Part shown: in pieces, positions 1 through 8,118 of the stretch | Position numbering within the stretch: the stretch's first letter is position 1 | How the letters are laid out: each line of letters opens with the position of its first letter | DNA from: DATMNI01 sp963817515 | GTDB lineage: Bacteria > Acidobacteriota > Terriglobia > Bryobacterales > Bryobacteraceae | DNA: 64,000 nucleotides | Direction of reading: 5' to 3' | NCBI GenBank assembly: GCA_963817515.1 | Contig: CAWFPJ010000006.1 | Location: 124,001-188,000, forward strand | The notes under the pieces: generated by a model | The model's database searches: none | What the model saw: only the letters and a program-made list of their open reading frames with translations | Told to the model about the DNA's origin: nothing | Made by a program: the position numbers and the translations under genes

Positions 1-813
1 GCGGCTGATCGAGTACCCAAGCGCACCTCCCATGAAGACGTCCGACAAAAAGTGGGCCGACAGGGAAAGCCTCGAAAATCCGACTAGCGCGGCCATGCCG
101 TAGGCAGCATATGGAATCCAGCGATGATTTCCATAGCGCCGGGCGATGACAGTGGCAACCGAGAAGGCCGCTATGGTGTGCCCTGAAGGGAAACTTCCGT
201 TTCCTCGCAAAAACGAGCCGCTGCTGTCATACCACGAGTCATAAAGGTTTCCTTGGGCCGGGATGCCCGCCGGGCGAGCACGCTTGGTGGCGTCCTTCAA
301 GACCGTCGTCACGATCTCTGCGTCGGCGACGGCTTCGCCCGCGAGCAGCGCTGTTCGTTCCATTTTCGAGTCTTTCCGGACGAGGCCGATAACGTAAAGC
401 GAGGCGGGAGCTACGATCGTGCCGACAAGAGTGGCGTTGCTAGTCAAGATATTGTTGAACCCATGAAATGTTGGGCTGCGGCGGAAATAGGACGCTTCGG
501 TTGGATCCAGCGCCACTAGTCCAGCGGTGGTTCCGAGGATGGCGGCGGTGGGTATAAGGTCTTGTCCCTTCACGAGTCTGGCTGGAAACGACCAAATGCG
601 CTCTTGGTCACTGATTATGTTAGGAAGTAAGAGTTTCCAAGAGACCGGCCTATCAACGGCTGATGGCTGCGACGGGACTGGCGACGGCGCCTGAGGCGGA
701 GCGCTTGTTGGAGAACCGGCGGGTGGTATCTGATCCGGCTCCGTCGTTTGACCTGATGTCCGGGACGGAATCGCGAGGGTAGATAGCACTATCAACGCAA
801 CAGCAAGCTTCAT
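1..813 (-). CDS. PAP2 superfamily phosphatase, C-terminus cut by window edge
   Basis: The frame is open from an ATG at 813 to the left edge, giving 271 residues. A signal peptide-like start (MKLAVALIVLSTLAI) is followed by a Pro/Ser-rich linker and a type-2 phosphatidic acid phosphatase core. All three signature motifs are visible: a K-x6-RP block (KDATKRARP), the PSGH block (NGSFPSGHT) and an SR-x5-H-x3-D block (SRLSLSAHFLSD), which hold the catalytic histidines of the family. Such enzymes remove phosphate from lipid or isoprenoid phosphates at the membrane. I chose 813 because GGAG lies about 8 bases upstream; an in-frame ATG at 828 has weaker spacing. It follows the broken gene 839-1596 closely and probably shared its transcript with the two-component genes. 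The substrate cannot be told. Confidence 0.85.
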   Translation of the reverse strand, partial: MKLAVALIVLSTLAIPSRTSGQTTEPDQIPPAGSPTSAPPQAPSPVPSQPSAVDRPVSWKLLLPNIISDQERIWSFPARLVKGQDLIPTAAILGTTAGLVALDPTEASYFRRSPTFHGFNNILTSNATLVGTIVAPASLYVIGLVRKDSKMERTALLAGEAVADAEIVTTVLKDATKRARPAGIPAQGNLYDSWYDSSGSFLRGNGSFPSGHTIAAFSVATVIARRYGNHRWIPYAAYGMAALVGFSRLSLSAHFLSDVFMGGALGYSISR

Positions 814-838
814 AAGGAGTCGCTCCATGGGCCACTAT

Positions 839-1596
839 TCAATGCTTATCAGTAGGCGCAGGCTCGGAGCCGGGTGCTTTACGATCTCGGGAAAACTTCC
901 GGCGTAGATCCGGCCAGAACTCTTTCAGGATGTTGCCAGCCATGTCGACGCCGATCTGGGAACCCAATTTCGACACCGCGCTGCTCACATCGCGGCCCTC
1001 CGGATAGTACGCGCTCGAAATCGCACCGCCGTCGAGTTGCCGACGATTTCCGAAAAGTTGAACTGCGTGCCTCCCGAATCCGTGTGGGTCCAGAAGATTT
1101 GTCCCATCGCGTATCCGAGTCTTCACCATCCGCTTCCTGTACCCCGGCGGAAATATCGGGGATCTTGGTGAAGGATGGTTGGGTAGACCGCCTCGGTCAT
1201 GAAATCGCCAATGACCAGATCGACATAAGCTGTCCCGAGATAACGACTGTACCCCTTTACACCCTGCCCAAAGGATGGACTCGAATTTGTCAACTGCCCC
1301 TCGCCCGCAAACGCAGCGGCAAGAACCACTGTGCCCCGGTCGAAAGAGTCATCTCTGGCGATCTTGAACTTTTCTTTGGGTGTGATCGGCTTGTAGTTCG
1401 TCAGAGTGGGAAAGGTCCGGTAATTCGGAATGATCCCGAAGAGGCGTTTGTCGTTTGGTTCTGGCGGTTTGGCCGGATCACTTTTCTGGCCACTTTCTGG
1501 CACCGCTGGTTGACAGAAAGATGACACCGCAAGAATCATAGTTGCCGCGGAGACTGCGACAGATCGCACACAGAGGCGGTGGGACAAGAAAGGCAT
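839..1596 (-). pseudogene. Broken conserved acidobacterial secreted protein of unknown function
   Basis: The start at 1596 gives a signal peptide (MPFLSHRLCVRSVAVSAATM). The reading frame then meets an in-frame TGA at 1123-1125, directly after GTGSGW. Beyond the stop the same frame continues sensibly (RLGYAMGQIFWTHTDSGGTQ) until about position 1025, where one base is missing. The -1 frame then carries AISSAYYPEGRDVSSAVSKL and GVDMAGNILKEFWPDL to the stop at 839. Joined, the pieces make about 250 residues resembling a conserved hypothetical protein that I recall from acidobacterial genomes; I know no function for it. One nonsense change plus one frameshift make a pseudogene more likely than a single read error. 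It sits between the sensor kinase and the PAP2 gene on the same strand. Confidence 0.7.
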
Positions 1597-1723
1597 GAGA
1601 GTGGTGATGCGGCACGGCTTCGTCAGGTTTCCTGTAAGGCTGATCGGAGAGCGCCAACGGTAGCGCTCATCAAAATCAGCGTCGCGTATGTCACCCTTCA
1701 CCTGCATGGACGAACCCGTATCT

Positions 1724-3106
1724 TCAAATCCTTTGGAAGCGCACACGAAACGTGGAGCCGTGGCCCGGGGCACTTTCCACCTCAATCGTTGCGTCATGCG
1801 AGTTGGCGATGCATTTCGCGATGGAGAGGCCCAAGCCAACTCCGAAAGTTCGTGAGCGGGACCTGTCCGCTCGATAAAAGCGCTCGAAGATGTTCGGCAA
1901 GTCTCCTTCGAAAATTCCAATTCCGGTGTCGCGCAGCTCAACGATCACCTCGTTTTCCTGGCATCGCGCAGAAGCCGATAGGCATCCCCCGGCGGGCGTG
2001 TATTTGATGCCATTGTCGATGAGAATCAAAAATAGGCGCCGGACAGAACTGGAATCACCCATCACCCTCGTCTGTTCCTCGGGAACTTCCAGCAGCATAT
2101 CGATCCGGCTCACGGCTGCGAGCGGCTTCGCTTGGATGAACGCCTCCTGAAGAGAATCCGCCACGTTCAGCGTCGCCAGACGGAGAGAAGCATCCCCCGA
2201 ATCCGCTCGGGCAAGAGTAAGTAGATCCTCAATCAGGTCTGTCATACGCACAGCCTCTTCCAGGTTGTCCCGCAAGGCTGCCCGATACGCTTCGTCGTCC
2301 CTTGATTCCATCAGGGCGAGTTCCGCTGTGGAGCGAATCAAAGAGACGGGCGTTCTGAGTTCGTGAGATGCGTCCGCGGTGAAGTGCGTGATCCTGAGGA
2401 AAGCCTGTTGCAAGCGGTCGATCATTTCATTCAGTGTCAGTGAAAGGCGTTGGAGTTCGTCCCGAGCCGCAGGAACCGCGAGGCGCCTCGAAAGATTTTC
2501 CGCGGTGATTAAGCGGGCCTCTTCCGTAATTGTGTGGATCGGCGCCAGTGCGCGCCGGCTCATCACGTATCCGCCGATAGATGCCAGAGCCACCAGTACT
2601 GGGATCGATGCCAGCAACAACCATCCGAAGCGCGAGAGCACTGTAAAGGAATGGTCCATCGGCGCCGCCAGTTGGAACCCGTATGCAGTACCATCGATCA
2701 CGCTCCACTCGGTCATAACGCGCACGGGAATTCCGCGGATCACAATCGTTTCGCTTGACGACCTGCCGGGGGGCGGTACCGTCCCGAGGGATAGCCCCAA
2801 CTGGCGCATGGCATCCGACTGGAACAGCCATCTGCCGTCCGGGGTTGCGATCTGTAGTAACTCTCCTCCTGGCCGCATTCCGGTGCGTTCTCGGATTTCG
2901 TGTTGAAGCCGGTCGGGAGTAGTTTGCGGTATATGGCGTCCCAGGAATTCCTCCACTCCGGCCAAACGCAGGTGGAGATCGCGGTCAACCGCTTGGCCGA
3001 TGGCCAAGTGCATCGTCACGAACATTCCCGCCCCAAACAGCGAGAGTGTCAGTAGCATCACGGCGAAATACCAGGCTGTGAGCCGCAGGCGGATGGGAAC
3101 CGTCAT
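1724..3106 (-). CDS. Membrane sensor histidine kinase (CusS/heavy-metal-sensor type)
   Basis: This is a 460-residue inner-membrane kinase. TM1 spans about residues 10-35, a periplasmic sensor region of about 120 residues follows, and TM2 spans about 158-182. Then come a HAMP linker (about 183-235), a HisKA dimerisation helix with the phospho-accepting His248 in ASHELRTP, and a HATPase domain with an N box (LILIDNGIKY) and a G box (FGVGLGLSIAK). The layout and TM1 sequence are like the 'heavy metal sensor kinase' family, but the signal cannot be read from sequence. Its ATG overlaps the stop of the upstream response regulator by 4 bases, so the pair is translationally coupled. The likely targets are the flanking promoters that carry the shared direct repeat. 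It looks intact, unlike several of its neighbours. Confidence 0.92.
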   Translation of the reverse strand: MTVPIRLRLTAWYFAVMLLTLSLFGAGMFVTMHLAIGQAVDRDLHLRLAGVEEFLGRHIPQTTPDRLQHEIRERTGMRPGGELLQIATPDGRWLFQSDAMRQLGLSLGTVPPPGRSSSETIVIRGIPVRVMTEWSVIDGTAYGFQLAAPMDHSFTVLSRFGWLLLASIPVLVALASIGGYVMSRRALAPIHTITEEARLITAENLSRRLAVPAARDELQRLSLTLNEMIDRLQQAFLRITHFTADASHELRTPVSLIRSTAELALMESRDDEAYRAALRDNLEEAVRMTDLIEDLLTLARADSGDASLRLATLNVADSLQEAFIQAKPLAAVSRIDMLLEVPEEQTRVMGDSSSVRRLFLILIDNGIKYTPAGGCLSASARCQENEVIVELRDTGIGIFEGDLPNIFERFYRADRSRSRTFGVGLGLSIAKCIANSHDATIEVESAPGHGSTFRVRFQRI

Positions 3107-3783
3107 TCGTCCTCCCGGGTTCCGAGGCGATATCCAAAACCCCTGACCGTGTGGATCAACTTGACTACATGCCCGTTGTCGATTTTCTTCCGCGCTGTCT
3201 TGATGAAGGCATCGAGAGTGTTATTCTCTACCGTCGCTCCAAGGCCCCAAACCGCCTCGATGAGAACCTCGCGGACAAGGACGCGATCAACATGCCGCAT
3301 GAGAAATTCCAATAACTGGTACTCCGTCCGAGTTAAGTTGATGCGTCGACCATCGCGGGATACCTCGTGCGTGGCGGGGTTCAGGACCAGCCCGGCGATA
3401 CACAGCTCCGGCGGCACCGAAGCCGGTCCCCTGCGTGCCAACGAGCGCAAGCGTGCGAACAACTCGACGAACGAGAAAGGCTTGGTCAAGTAGTCGTCAC
3501 CGCCCAGGTCCAGTCCCCGAACCACATCGGCCTTTGCGTCACGTGCCGTCAGGAACAGGATTGGGACGCGGTTGTTTTGGGCCCTCAATCCGCGTGCCAC
3601 TTCAAATCCGTCGATCTCAGGTAACATTACGTCGAGCACGAGCACATCGAAAGGGTAGTTCAACGCCAGATCTAACGCCTCCTTTCCGTTCTCCGCGACC
3701 ATAACCGAATGGCGCTGCTCTTCCAGGGCCTTCCTGAGCAATTTGACCATCTTTTTTTCGTCCTCAGCGACCAGTACCCGCAC
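3103..3783 (-). CDS. OmpR/PhoB-family response regulator
   Basis: With the GTG at 3783 this is 226 residues, the usual length of an OmpR-type regulator. The receiver domain has the acidic pair in AEDE, the phospho-acceptor Asp51 (VLVLDVMLPE), Thr79 and Lys101 (LTKPFS). The C-terminal winged helix carries LTRTEYQLLEFLM and the ending TVRGFGYRL. I prefer GTG 3783 because AGGAG sits 5 bases upstream and the protein then starts MRVLVAEDE; the longer ATG at 3810 adds nine residues in front of the domain. The stop overlaps the kinase start. Directly upstream, at 3824-3842, is an inverted copy of the 11-bp-phased repeat also found at 3856 and 5485, which suggests autoregulation. The direct link between this protein and the repeat is inference. 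Confidence 0.93.
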   Translation of the reverse strand: MRVLVAEDEKKMVKLLRKALEEQRHSVMVAENGKEALDLALNYPFDVLVLDVMLPEIDGFEVARGLRAQNNRVPILFLTARDAKADVVRGLDLGGDDYLTKPFSFVELFARLRSLARRGPASVPPELCIAGLVLNPATHEVSRDGRRINLTRTEYQLLEFLMRHVDRVLVREVLIEAVWGLGATVENNTLDAFIKTARKKIDNGHVVKLIHTVRGFGYRLGTREDE

Positions 3784-3823
3784 TGGAACTCCTTGTTCTT
3801 CTATTATCAATTTATAGTTTCAA

Positions 3824-3842
3824 CCTGAAGATTCGGTGAAGG
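3824..3842 (-). promoter_or_regulatory. Candidate OmpR-type tandem half-sites in front of the response regulator
   Basis: CCTGAAGATTCGGTGAAGG contains TGAAGA and TGAAGG with starts 11 bases apart. Read toward the regulator it is CCTTCA-N5-TCTTCA. It matches 15 of 19 positions of the reverse complement of the sites at 3856-3874 and 5485-5502. OmpR-family proteins typically bind head-to-tail half-sites spaced by about one helical turn, so this is a likely autoregulatory operator. Binding is inferred, not shown. Confidence 0.6.
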
Positions 3843-3855
3843 TATGCAGCCGAAG

Positions 3856-3947
3856 TCTTCATCAGATCTTCAGGCGCATCGTCTAGATTCAGATCACCGG
3901 AATCAATCCGAGCCTCAGCCGGAGCAGCCGGGAACATTGGTAAGAGT
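3856..3947 (+). promoter_or_regulatory. Duplicated promoter cassette A with OmpR-type direct repeat
   Basis: The cassette opens with TCTTCATCAGATCTTCAGG, in which two TCTTCA half-sites lie 11 bases apart. Further shared blocks follow: TCAGATCACCGGAA, CAATCCGAG and CAGCCGGGAACA. Nearly the same order of blocks occurs at 5485-5577, in front of the gene at 5591. This copy ends at the start codon at 3948 of the decayed PepSY/ApbE operon. I read it as a promoter-operator duplicated to bring two operons under one regulator, probably the adjacent response regulator. Confidence 0.62.
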
Positions 3948-4038
3948 ATGCAAATGGTGCGCAAAATTCTGGTCAAAGTTCATCTCGTGCCGGAGCCTGA
4001 TCGCAGCCATAATGCTCATCATCTTGGGCATTACATGA
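3948..4038 (+). pseudogene. N-terminal remnant of a PepSY-type membrane protein
   Basis: The first frame begins MQMVRKILVKVHL and after about 13 codons loses sense. The next frame continues with SLIAAIMLIILGIT, a typical first membrane helix, and then hits TGA overlapping the ATG at 4035. Joined, this is the usual beginning of a PepSY-associated membrane protein. The rest of that gene is missing here, and a C-terminal piece of a similar protein appears at 5275-5459. Family assignment rests on a short stretch and on the ApbE/DUF2271 context. Confidence 0.5.
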
Positions 4039-5263
4039 AGCTCACCGCCGCAGCCATCCCGTGCCTGCTGCTCCTGGCGTTTTATCTCGGTGGTGTCCTC
4101 GTGAGCAGTCAGCAGGTGTACACATACGACCGAGAGAACGTTCTCGGCACGTCGTTCGAATTCAAAGCAATCGCAGCATCTGAAAAGGACGCTGACCAGG
4201 CGATGACTGCCGCTACAGCGGAAATCGACCGTGAAGCCAAGATCCTCAGCTCTTACGACCCATCGAGCGAATTCAGCGGCTGGTTCCGGACGTGCGGTCA
4301 GCCCGTGCATGTCTCGCGTGAATTCTACGAAACGCTGAGCCTTTAGGAGCAGTGGCGCCAGCGGACCAATGGCGCGCTGGACGCCGCAGCCGCGGCCGTG
4401 ATCCGGGTATGGAAAACCGCCGCCGCCGAAGACCGCGAACCCAGCCAGAGTGAGCTTTCCGCCGCGGTGGCGGAAGTCCGAAAGATTCACTGGAGCCTCG
4501 ACCCGGTTCAACGCACAGCTACCCACCTGGATCATGTTTCGCTGGAGCTGAATTCCTTTACCAAGAGCTACATCATAGGCCATGCCGCCGATGCGGCCCT
4601 GGCTGCTTCCAAGGTGAGCGGAGTAGTGGTCAATGTCGGCGGCGATCTGGTGGTGCGCGGCCGGTGGACCGAACCGATCGAGGTCACGGACCCGTTGTCG
4701 CCCGCAGAGAAGAGCAATCGGATCACTCGTCTGTTGATTCGGGATCGCCCCGTGGCCACCAGTGGCTCTTACCGCCGCGGTGTGGAGATCGCCGGACGCC
4801 ATTACTCACATATCGTGGACCCGCGCTCCGGACGGTCTGCGGAGGATATTCTCAGTTCGACCGTAGTGGCGCCAAGCCCCGTGGTAGGAGGGGCTCTGGC
4901 GACCGCCTTTTCAGTGATGAGCTCCGGTGTCGGAAGCCCCGCTACCTGGATGATCTGCGCGCCTGGTATCGGGACGAACGAATCCGATCCACGACTGAGG
5001 GTACCCAGCTTCCGGCGTCGGTGACTGGTGCAACGCGTTCGCCGGGCGTGTACATGCTAAGGTGGGACGGCAAGGATAATCTCGGCCGATTCGTGAGCGC
5101 CGGGAGGTACACCGTGTCCATCGAAGCTGCACGGGAGCACGGAACGTACCAGCTCATCCGCCGAGAGATGGACTTCACCGGAACTGCACAACAGGTTCAC
5201 CTTCCAGGCAATGCAGAAATCTCATCCGCAACTCTCGAATACCACCAGGCCGGCGGCCACTAA
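4035..5263 (+). pseudogene. Broken ApbE-like FMN transferase joined to a DUF2271 domain
   Basis: From ATG 4035 a signal peptide (MKLTAAAIPCLLLLAFYLGG) leads into an ApbE-like protein (FAD:protein FMN transferase). An in-frame TAG at 4344-4346 interrupts it after FYETLSL, yet the same frame continues (EQWRQRTNGALDAAAAAVIR) through typical ApbE blocks: GVVVNVGGDLVVRG, TSGSYRRGVEI, HYSHIVDPRSGR and ALATAFSVMS. At about 4920 the frame is lost, probably by deletion. The +1 frame then carries a DUF2271-like tail (SPGVYMLRWDGKDNLGRF, SIEAAREHGTYQL) to the stop at 5263. ApbE enzymes attach FMN to extracytoplasmic redox proteins and often lie beside PepSY proteins. The stop, frame loss and missing joint all indicate a dead gene. 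Confidence 0.72.
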
Positions 5264-5274
5264 ATCTTCCTGCC

Positions 5275-5459
5275 GCGGCCGCGACGCCGGGCATATATGG
5301 GCGCAGGTGATCGATCTTTCCGCGGTGCTGATGGCTCTCGTATCTCTTACCGGCATGGTCCTGATTCTCTTCCTTTACAAGCGCCGTCTCTCCGGTTTGG
5401 TCGTGTTGGGCTCGGGCGCGGTCTTATGTATCCTCGTCTTCAGGTTCTGCGTGCCGTAG
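5275..5459 (+). pseudogene. C-terminal remnant of a PepSY-associated membrane protein
   Basis: The frame reads GRDAGHIWAQVIDLSAVLMA, then VSLTGMVLILFLYKRRLSG and a last hydrophobic stretch ending FRFCVP at 5459. This is the usual two-helix end of a PepSY-associated membrane protein. Nothing upstream in this frame looks like the missing N-terminal region, and the piece directly follows the DUF2271 remnant. I read it as the far end of a deletion. Confidence 0.5.
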
Positions 5460-5484
5460 TTTGCCGTTGTTGTTGCGCGTTAGA

Positions 5485-5577
5485 TCTTCATCAGATCTTC
5501 AGACAGATCGTTGAAACTCAGATCACCGGAACCAATCCGAGTCGTTGTCGGAATCAGCCGGGAACACTGGTTTCAAG
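5485..5577 (+). promoter_or_regulatory. Duplicated promoter cassette B with OmpR-type direct repeat
   Basis: TCTTCATCAGATCTTCAG at 5485-5502 is identical over 18 bases to the site at 3856. It is followed by the same downstream blocks (TCAGATCACCGGAA, CAATCCGAG, CAGCCGGGAACA) as cassette A. It sits about 90 bases before the ATG at 5591, which has its own AGGAG. This copy drives an apparently intact two-gene unit, so the regulatory site may still be functional. Confidence 0.62.
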
Positions 5578-5590
5578 AGGAGAACCTCAA

Positions 5591-6448
5591 ATGAATTCGA
5601 GAGCCTCAAAGTGGTTCCTTGGGGTTGGGATTCTAATGCTTTCTTTGCAGATCTCGGGTCCTTTGTGGGCGCAGGTGGCTGGCGCCACGCTGTCTGGCAC
5701 TATTACCGATCCTTCGGGAGCAGCCGTTTCTAACGCTAAAATCTCCGTCAGGAATGTGGCCACGGGCCAATCGACGGAGATCCAAACCAATCCTTCCGGG
5801 ATCTACAACGCACCCAACCTCATGCCAGGGGACTACGAGGTTTCTATCTTGGCGGAAGGGTTCAGCACCAGAGTAGCCAAGGTAACGCTCACGGGTGAGG
5901 CAAGCCAAACGATGGACTTCGCCTTAGGGGCCTCTTCCGGTAATGTGACAGCGCCGCCTTCGCTCGGGGATCTGGGCTTCCCCCCGGATCAGTCCCAGGG
6001 AAATGCCCAGGATCAGGCGCGACTCGATAAACGGTCGCACATGCTCAAGATGCATCAACGGTTCGGTTTGATAACGCTTGCTCCTTTGATCGCCACAATC
6101 GCCACTTCCAACATGGCTGCCGGCAAGAACCCCACCGCGACTGGCCGGGATGTGCATGGTGCGCTTGGCGCCGTGACGGCGGACATGTATTTCATGGCCG
6201 CGTACTATGCCATCCGCGCGCCCACGATACCAGGAACTCCGACGCGTGGCCCCATCCGCCTTCACAAGGCCTTGGCCTGGATTCATGGCCCGGGAATGAT
6301 CCTGACCCCCGTCCTGGGGGCTATGGCTTTTAGTCAGGAACACCAGGGAGAAAGGGTTCATGGGATCGCTAAGGCGCATAGCGCGGTGGCCACGGCGACG
6401 TACGCGGCGTTTGGGCTCGCCGTCTTGTCCGTGACCATTAAATTCTAA
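5591..6448 (+). CDS. Carboxypeptidase-like domain fused to a four-helix, His-rich membrane domain
   Basis: The protein has 285 residues, starting at ATG 5591 after AGGAG. A signal peptide (1-27) is followed by a carboxypeptidase regulatory-like beta domain at about 30-112 (GATLSGTITDPSGAAVSNAK). After a Gln/Pro linker the C-terminal half (about 145-285) has four hydrophobic helices with histidines near their ends: His155 (KMHQRFGL), His189 (DVHGALG), His225 and His232 (RLHKALAWIHGPG) and His263 (KAHSAV). The spacing resembles b-type cytochromes of the b561/ferric-reductase kind, so haem binding is plausible but unproven. The YceI-like gene follows after 9 bases. The promoter carries the repeat shared with the PepSY/ApbE operon, suggesting a common envelope redox response. 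The fusion itself is unusual and no function is claimed. Confidence 0.75.
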   Translation: MNSRASKWFLGVGILMLSLQISGPLWAQVAGATLSGTITDPSGAAVSNAKISVRNVATGQSTEIQTNPSGIYNAPNLMPGDYEVSILAEGFSTRVAKVTLTGEASQTMDFALGASSGNVTAPPSLGDLGFPPDQSQGNAQDQARLDKRSHMLKMHQRFGLITLAPLIATIATSNMAAGKNPTATGRDVHGALGAVTADMYFMAAYYAIRAPTIPGTPTRGPIRLHKALAWIHGPGMILTPVLGAMAFSQEHQGERVHGIAKAHSAVATATYAAFGLAVLSVTIKF

Positions 6449-6457
6449 GCAGGGTTT

Positions 6458-7003
6458 ATGAATAAAAATCCGCGACTGCCGATGGCCCTATTGCTGCTAG
6501 CGTCCTCCATGCTTGCCCAAGCGGATAGGCAATGGGTTCTTGAACAATCCACACTCACGTATCACGTGTCTCACCCGCTGCATCAGACCGACGGCGTCAG
6601 CCACGCGGCGCGAGGCAAGGGCGTTTGTCACGCCGGACAATGTGATTTTTTGATCGCGGTACCTGTGAAGTCGTTTGATTCGCGGGACAGTAACCGTGAT
6701 CTTCACATGCTTCAAGTGGCGCGCGGCGCGCAATTTCCCATGGTCAGCGTGCGGACCCGATTGCCTGAAGCGGCATCCATATCGGCAACGATACATGCCG
6801 ATCTGGAGATTCAGTTTGCCGGCCAGACCGCCCAATATAAACAGGTCCCATTACAACTGGCGATTCAAGGAAACGAGATCCTAATATCTGGAACAATTCC
6901 AGCCACGCTATCTGATTTCAAGATCGACCCACCGTCGCTCTTAGCGGTCCCTGTTAAGAACGAAATGCCGGTGCGAGTGGACATGACTTGGCGTCCGCAG
7001 TAG
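6458..7003 (+). CDS. YceI-like periplasmic lipid-binding-type protein
   Basis: The protein has 181 residues with a signal peptide (MNKNPRLPMALLLLASSMLAQ). The mature part follows the YceI/lipocalin-like plan: WVLEQSTLTYHVSHPLHQ at the front, then VPVKSFDSRDSNRDLHML and the closing strand VPVKNEMPVRVDMTWR. YceI proteins form a small beta barrel that binds an isoprenoid chain, and they are often encoded next to b561-type membrane proteins. That fits the four-helix gene 9 bases upstream, with which it must be co-transcribed. The family call is good; the ligand is unknown. Confidence 0.82.
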   Translation: MNKNPRLPMALLLLASSMLAQADRQWVLEQSTLTYHVSHPLHQTDGVSHAARGKGVCHAGQCDFLIAVPVKSFDSRDSNRDLHMLQVARGAQFPMVSVRTRLPEAASISATIHADLEIQFAGQTAQYKQVPLQLAIQGNEILISGTIPATLSDFKIDPPSLLAVPVKNEMPVRVDMTWRPQ

Positions 7004-7109
7004 ATGGAAGGCGTCGGTGATGCCCCCGACGCGCAATCGCACCAGCACCCACGGCCAACGACACCGCCGCCGCGGGCGCGCAGAAAGCGGGATCGAACGC
7101 GACCCGCAC

Positions 7110-7597
7110 GCGTCAGCGTCTCAAAGCCCAGCCGCATGCACCATAACGGCGATATCGGCCTGTTCCTTTGCTGGCGCGTGCGGCACGGCCTCTTCGAAGA
7201 CAACGTCATCGAAGAGAATGGGCACTACGGCATCTCGATCGGCACAAAGATACCGACAATCAGTTTGTCAACAACACGATTGCGCGGAACGGGTCGAGCG
7301 GCGTGTATTTCCGCGCGGAGACACTGAAGAACAGCGGCCATCGCAACACGTTTCGAAACAACCAGGTGCTGGATAACGGCGATGCCCGCTCGGGATACGG
7401 TTTCTATATCTTGCCCTCCGCCGGCGATCTGGTGATCGAAGCGAACCGAATTGCCGAAACGCGCGCGGGAGGCGGTACACAGCGAATCGGGATTTACAAG
7501 GCGGCCGGCACCGGTTCCGGTCCAGGCCCGCGACAACAAGATGAGCAGGCACATTGAGGCGGATTATCGCGAGGCTGCGGCCACCAGCGGGCGCTAA
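7110..7597 (+). pseudogene. Fragment of a right-handed beta-helix repeat protein
   Basis: Beta-helix rungs are readable but spread over three frames. HHNGDIGLFLCWRVRHGLFE and NVIEENGHYGISIG lie in one frame. After about 7242 the next frame continues with DTDNQFVNNTIARNGSSGVY, NTFRNNQVLDNGDARSGYGF and LVIEANRIAETRAGGGTQRI. The last frame gives ARDNKMSRHIEADYREAAAT to TAA 7597. At least two single-base indels separate the pieces, and the N-terminal part is absent. Such repeats occur in secreted parallel beta-helix (NosD/pectate-lyase-like) proteins. The start of the remnant is approximate. Confidence 0.65.
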
Positions 7598-7886
7598 CGG
7601 CGGATACTCGCAGTTTTTCTTTTCTTGCCTCCGTTTCGGCGGATCCGCCGGATCGCGCCTACGGCATGCGGCTGGTGGAATCGCCGCGCCAGTGCATCTT
7701 CGCTAGCACTGTCAGCCACAGTACCACGAGTGGCTAAAAACAGCCATGCTGTGAGACATCAACCGCGTCCCGGCGATTCGACCTGAAGGCTCTTACGCGC
7801 TCGTCTTGAGCCGCGCGTAGTGGTCCGGCTCGAGACCGACGACGGCGGCCTCGACGCCACGCGCGCCGACGCGCCGGGCTCAGGCG
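7598..7886. other. Gap with no gene, one possible short C-terminal scrap
   Basis: No start, RBS or full-length family is visible. On the minus strand, about 7793-7880 reads GARGVEAAVVGLEPDHYARL and ends at a TAA. It looks protein-like but is too short to assign and may be the tail of a lost gene. Confidence 0.3.
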
Positions 7887-8118
7887 TCACTGAATAGCCT
7901 TCTGCTTGGCAGCCTCATCTGCGACCCGCTTCGCGGCCGCAACCCTCTCCCGGCCGGCGTGCAATCGTGCAATGGTGACGTCGAGGCTCACGCTTCCCTT
8001 CGCTTCGCGCTTCTCGTTCCACTGCCCTTCCTCGATCGCCGCCTGCTTCAGCGCGTCGATGATCTTCGATATCGAGCTTCCGTCGAACTTCCAGATTTCC
8101 TGCTTGGCAATCGCGAGG
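7887..8118 (-). pseudogene. Unassigned C-terminal protein fragment
   Basis: The minus frame from about 8118 to the stop at 7887 is open and protein-like (KQEIWKFDGSSISKIIDALK, then WNEKREAKGSVSLDVTIARL and a Lys/Ala-rich end). It has no start codon and begins abruptly where the DUF1501 fragment on the other strand begins, so it is probably a truncated 3' gene end. I do not recognise the family. Confidence 0.35.

Noticed and set aside
7004..7327. Frame starting at 7004 right after the YceI stop as a new gene
   Set aside because: Its first half has no similarity to anything and only the second half is beta-helix-like, so it is part of the remnant.
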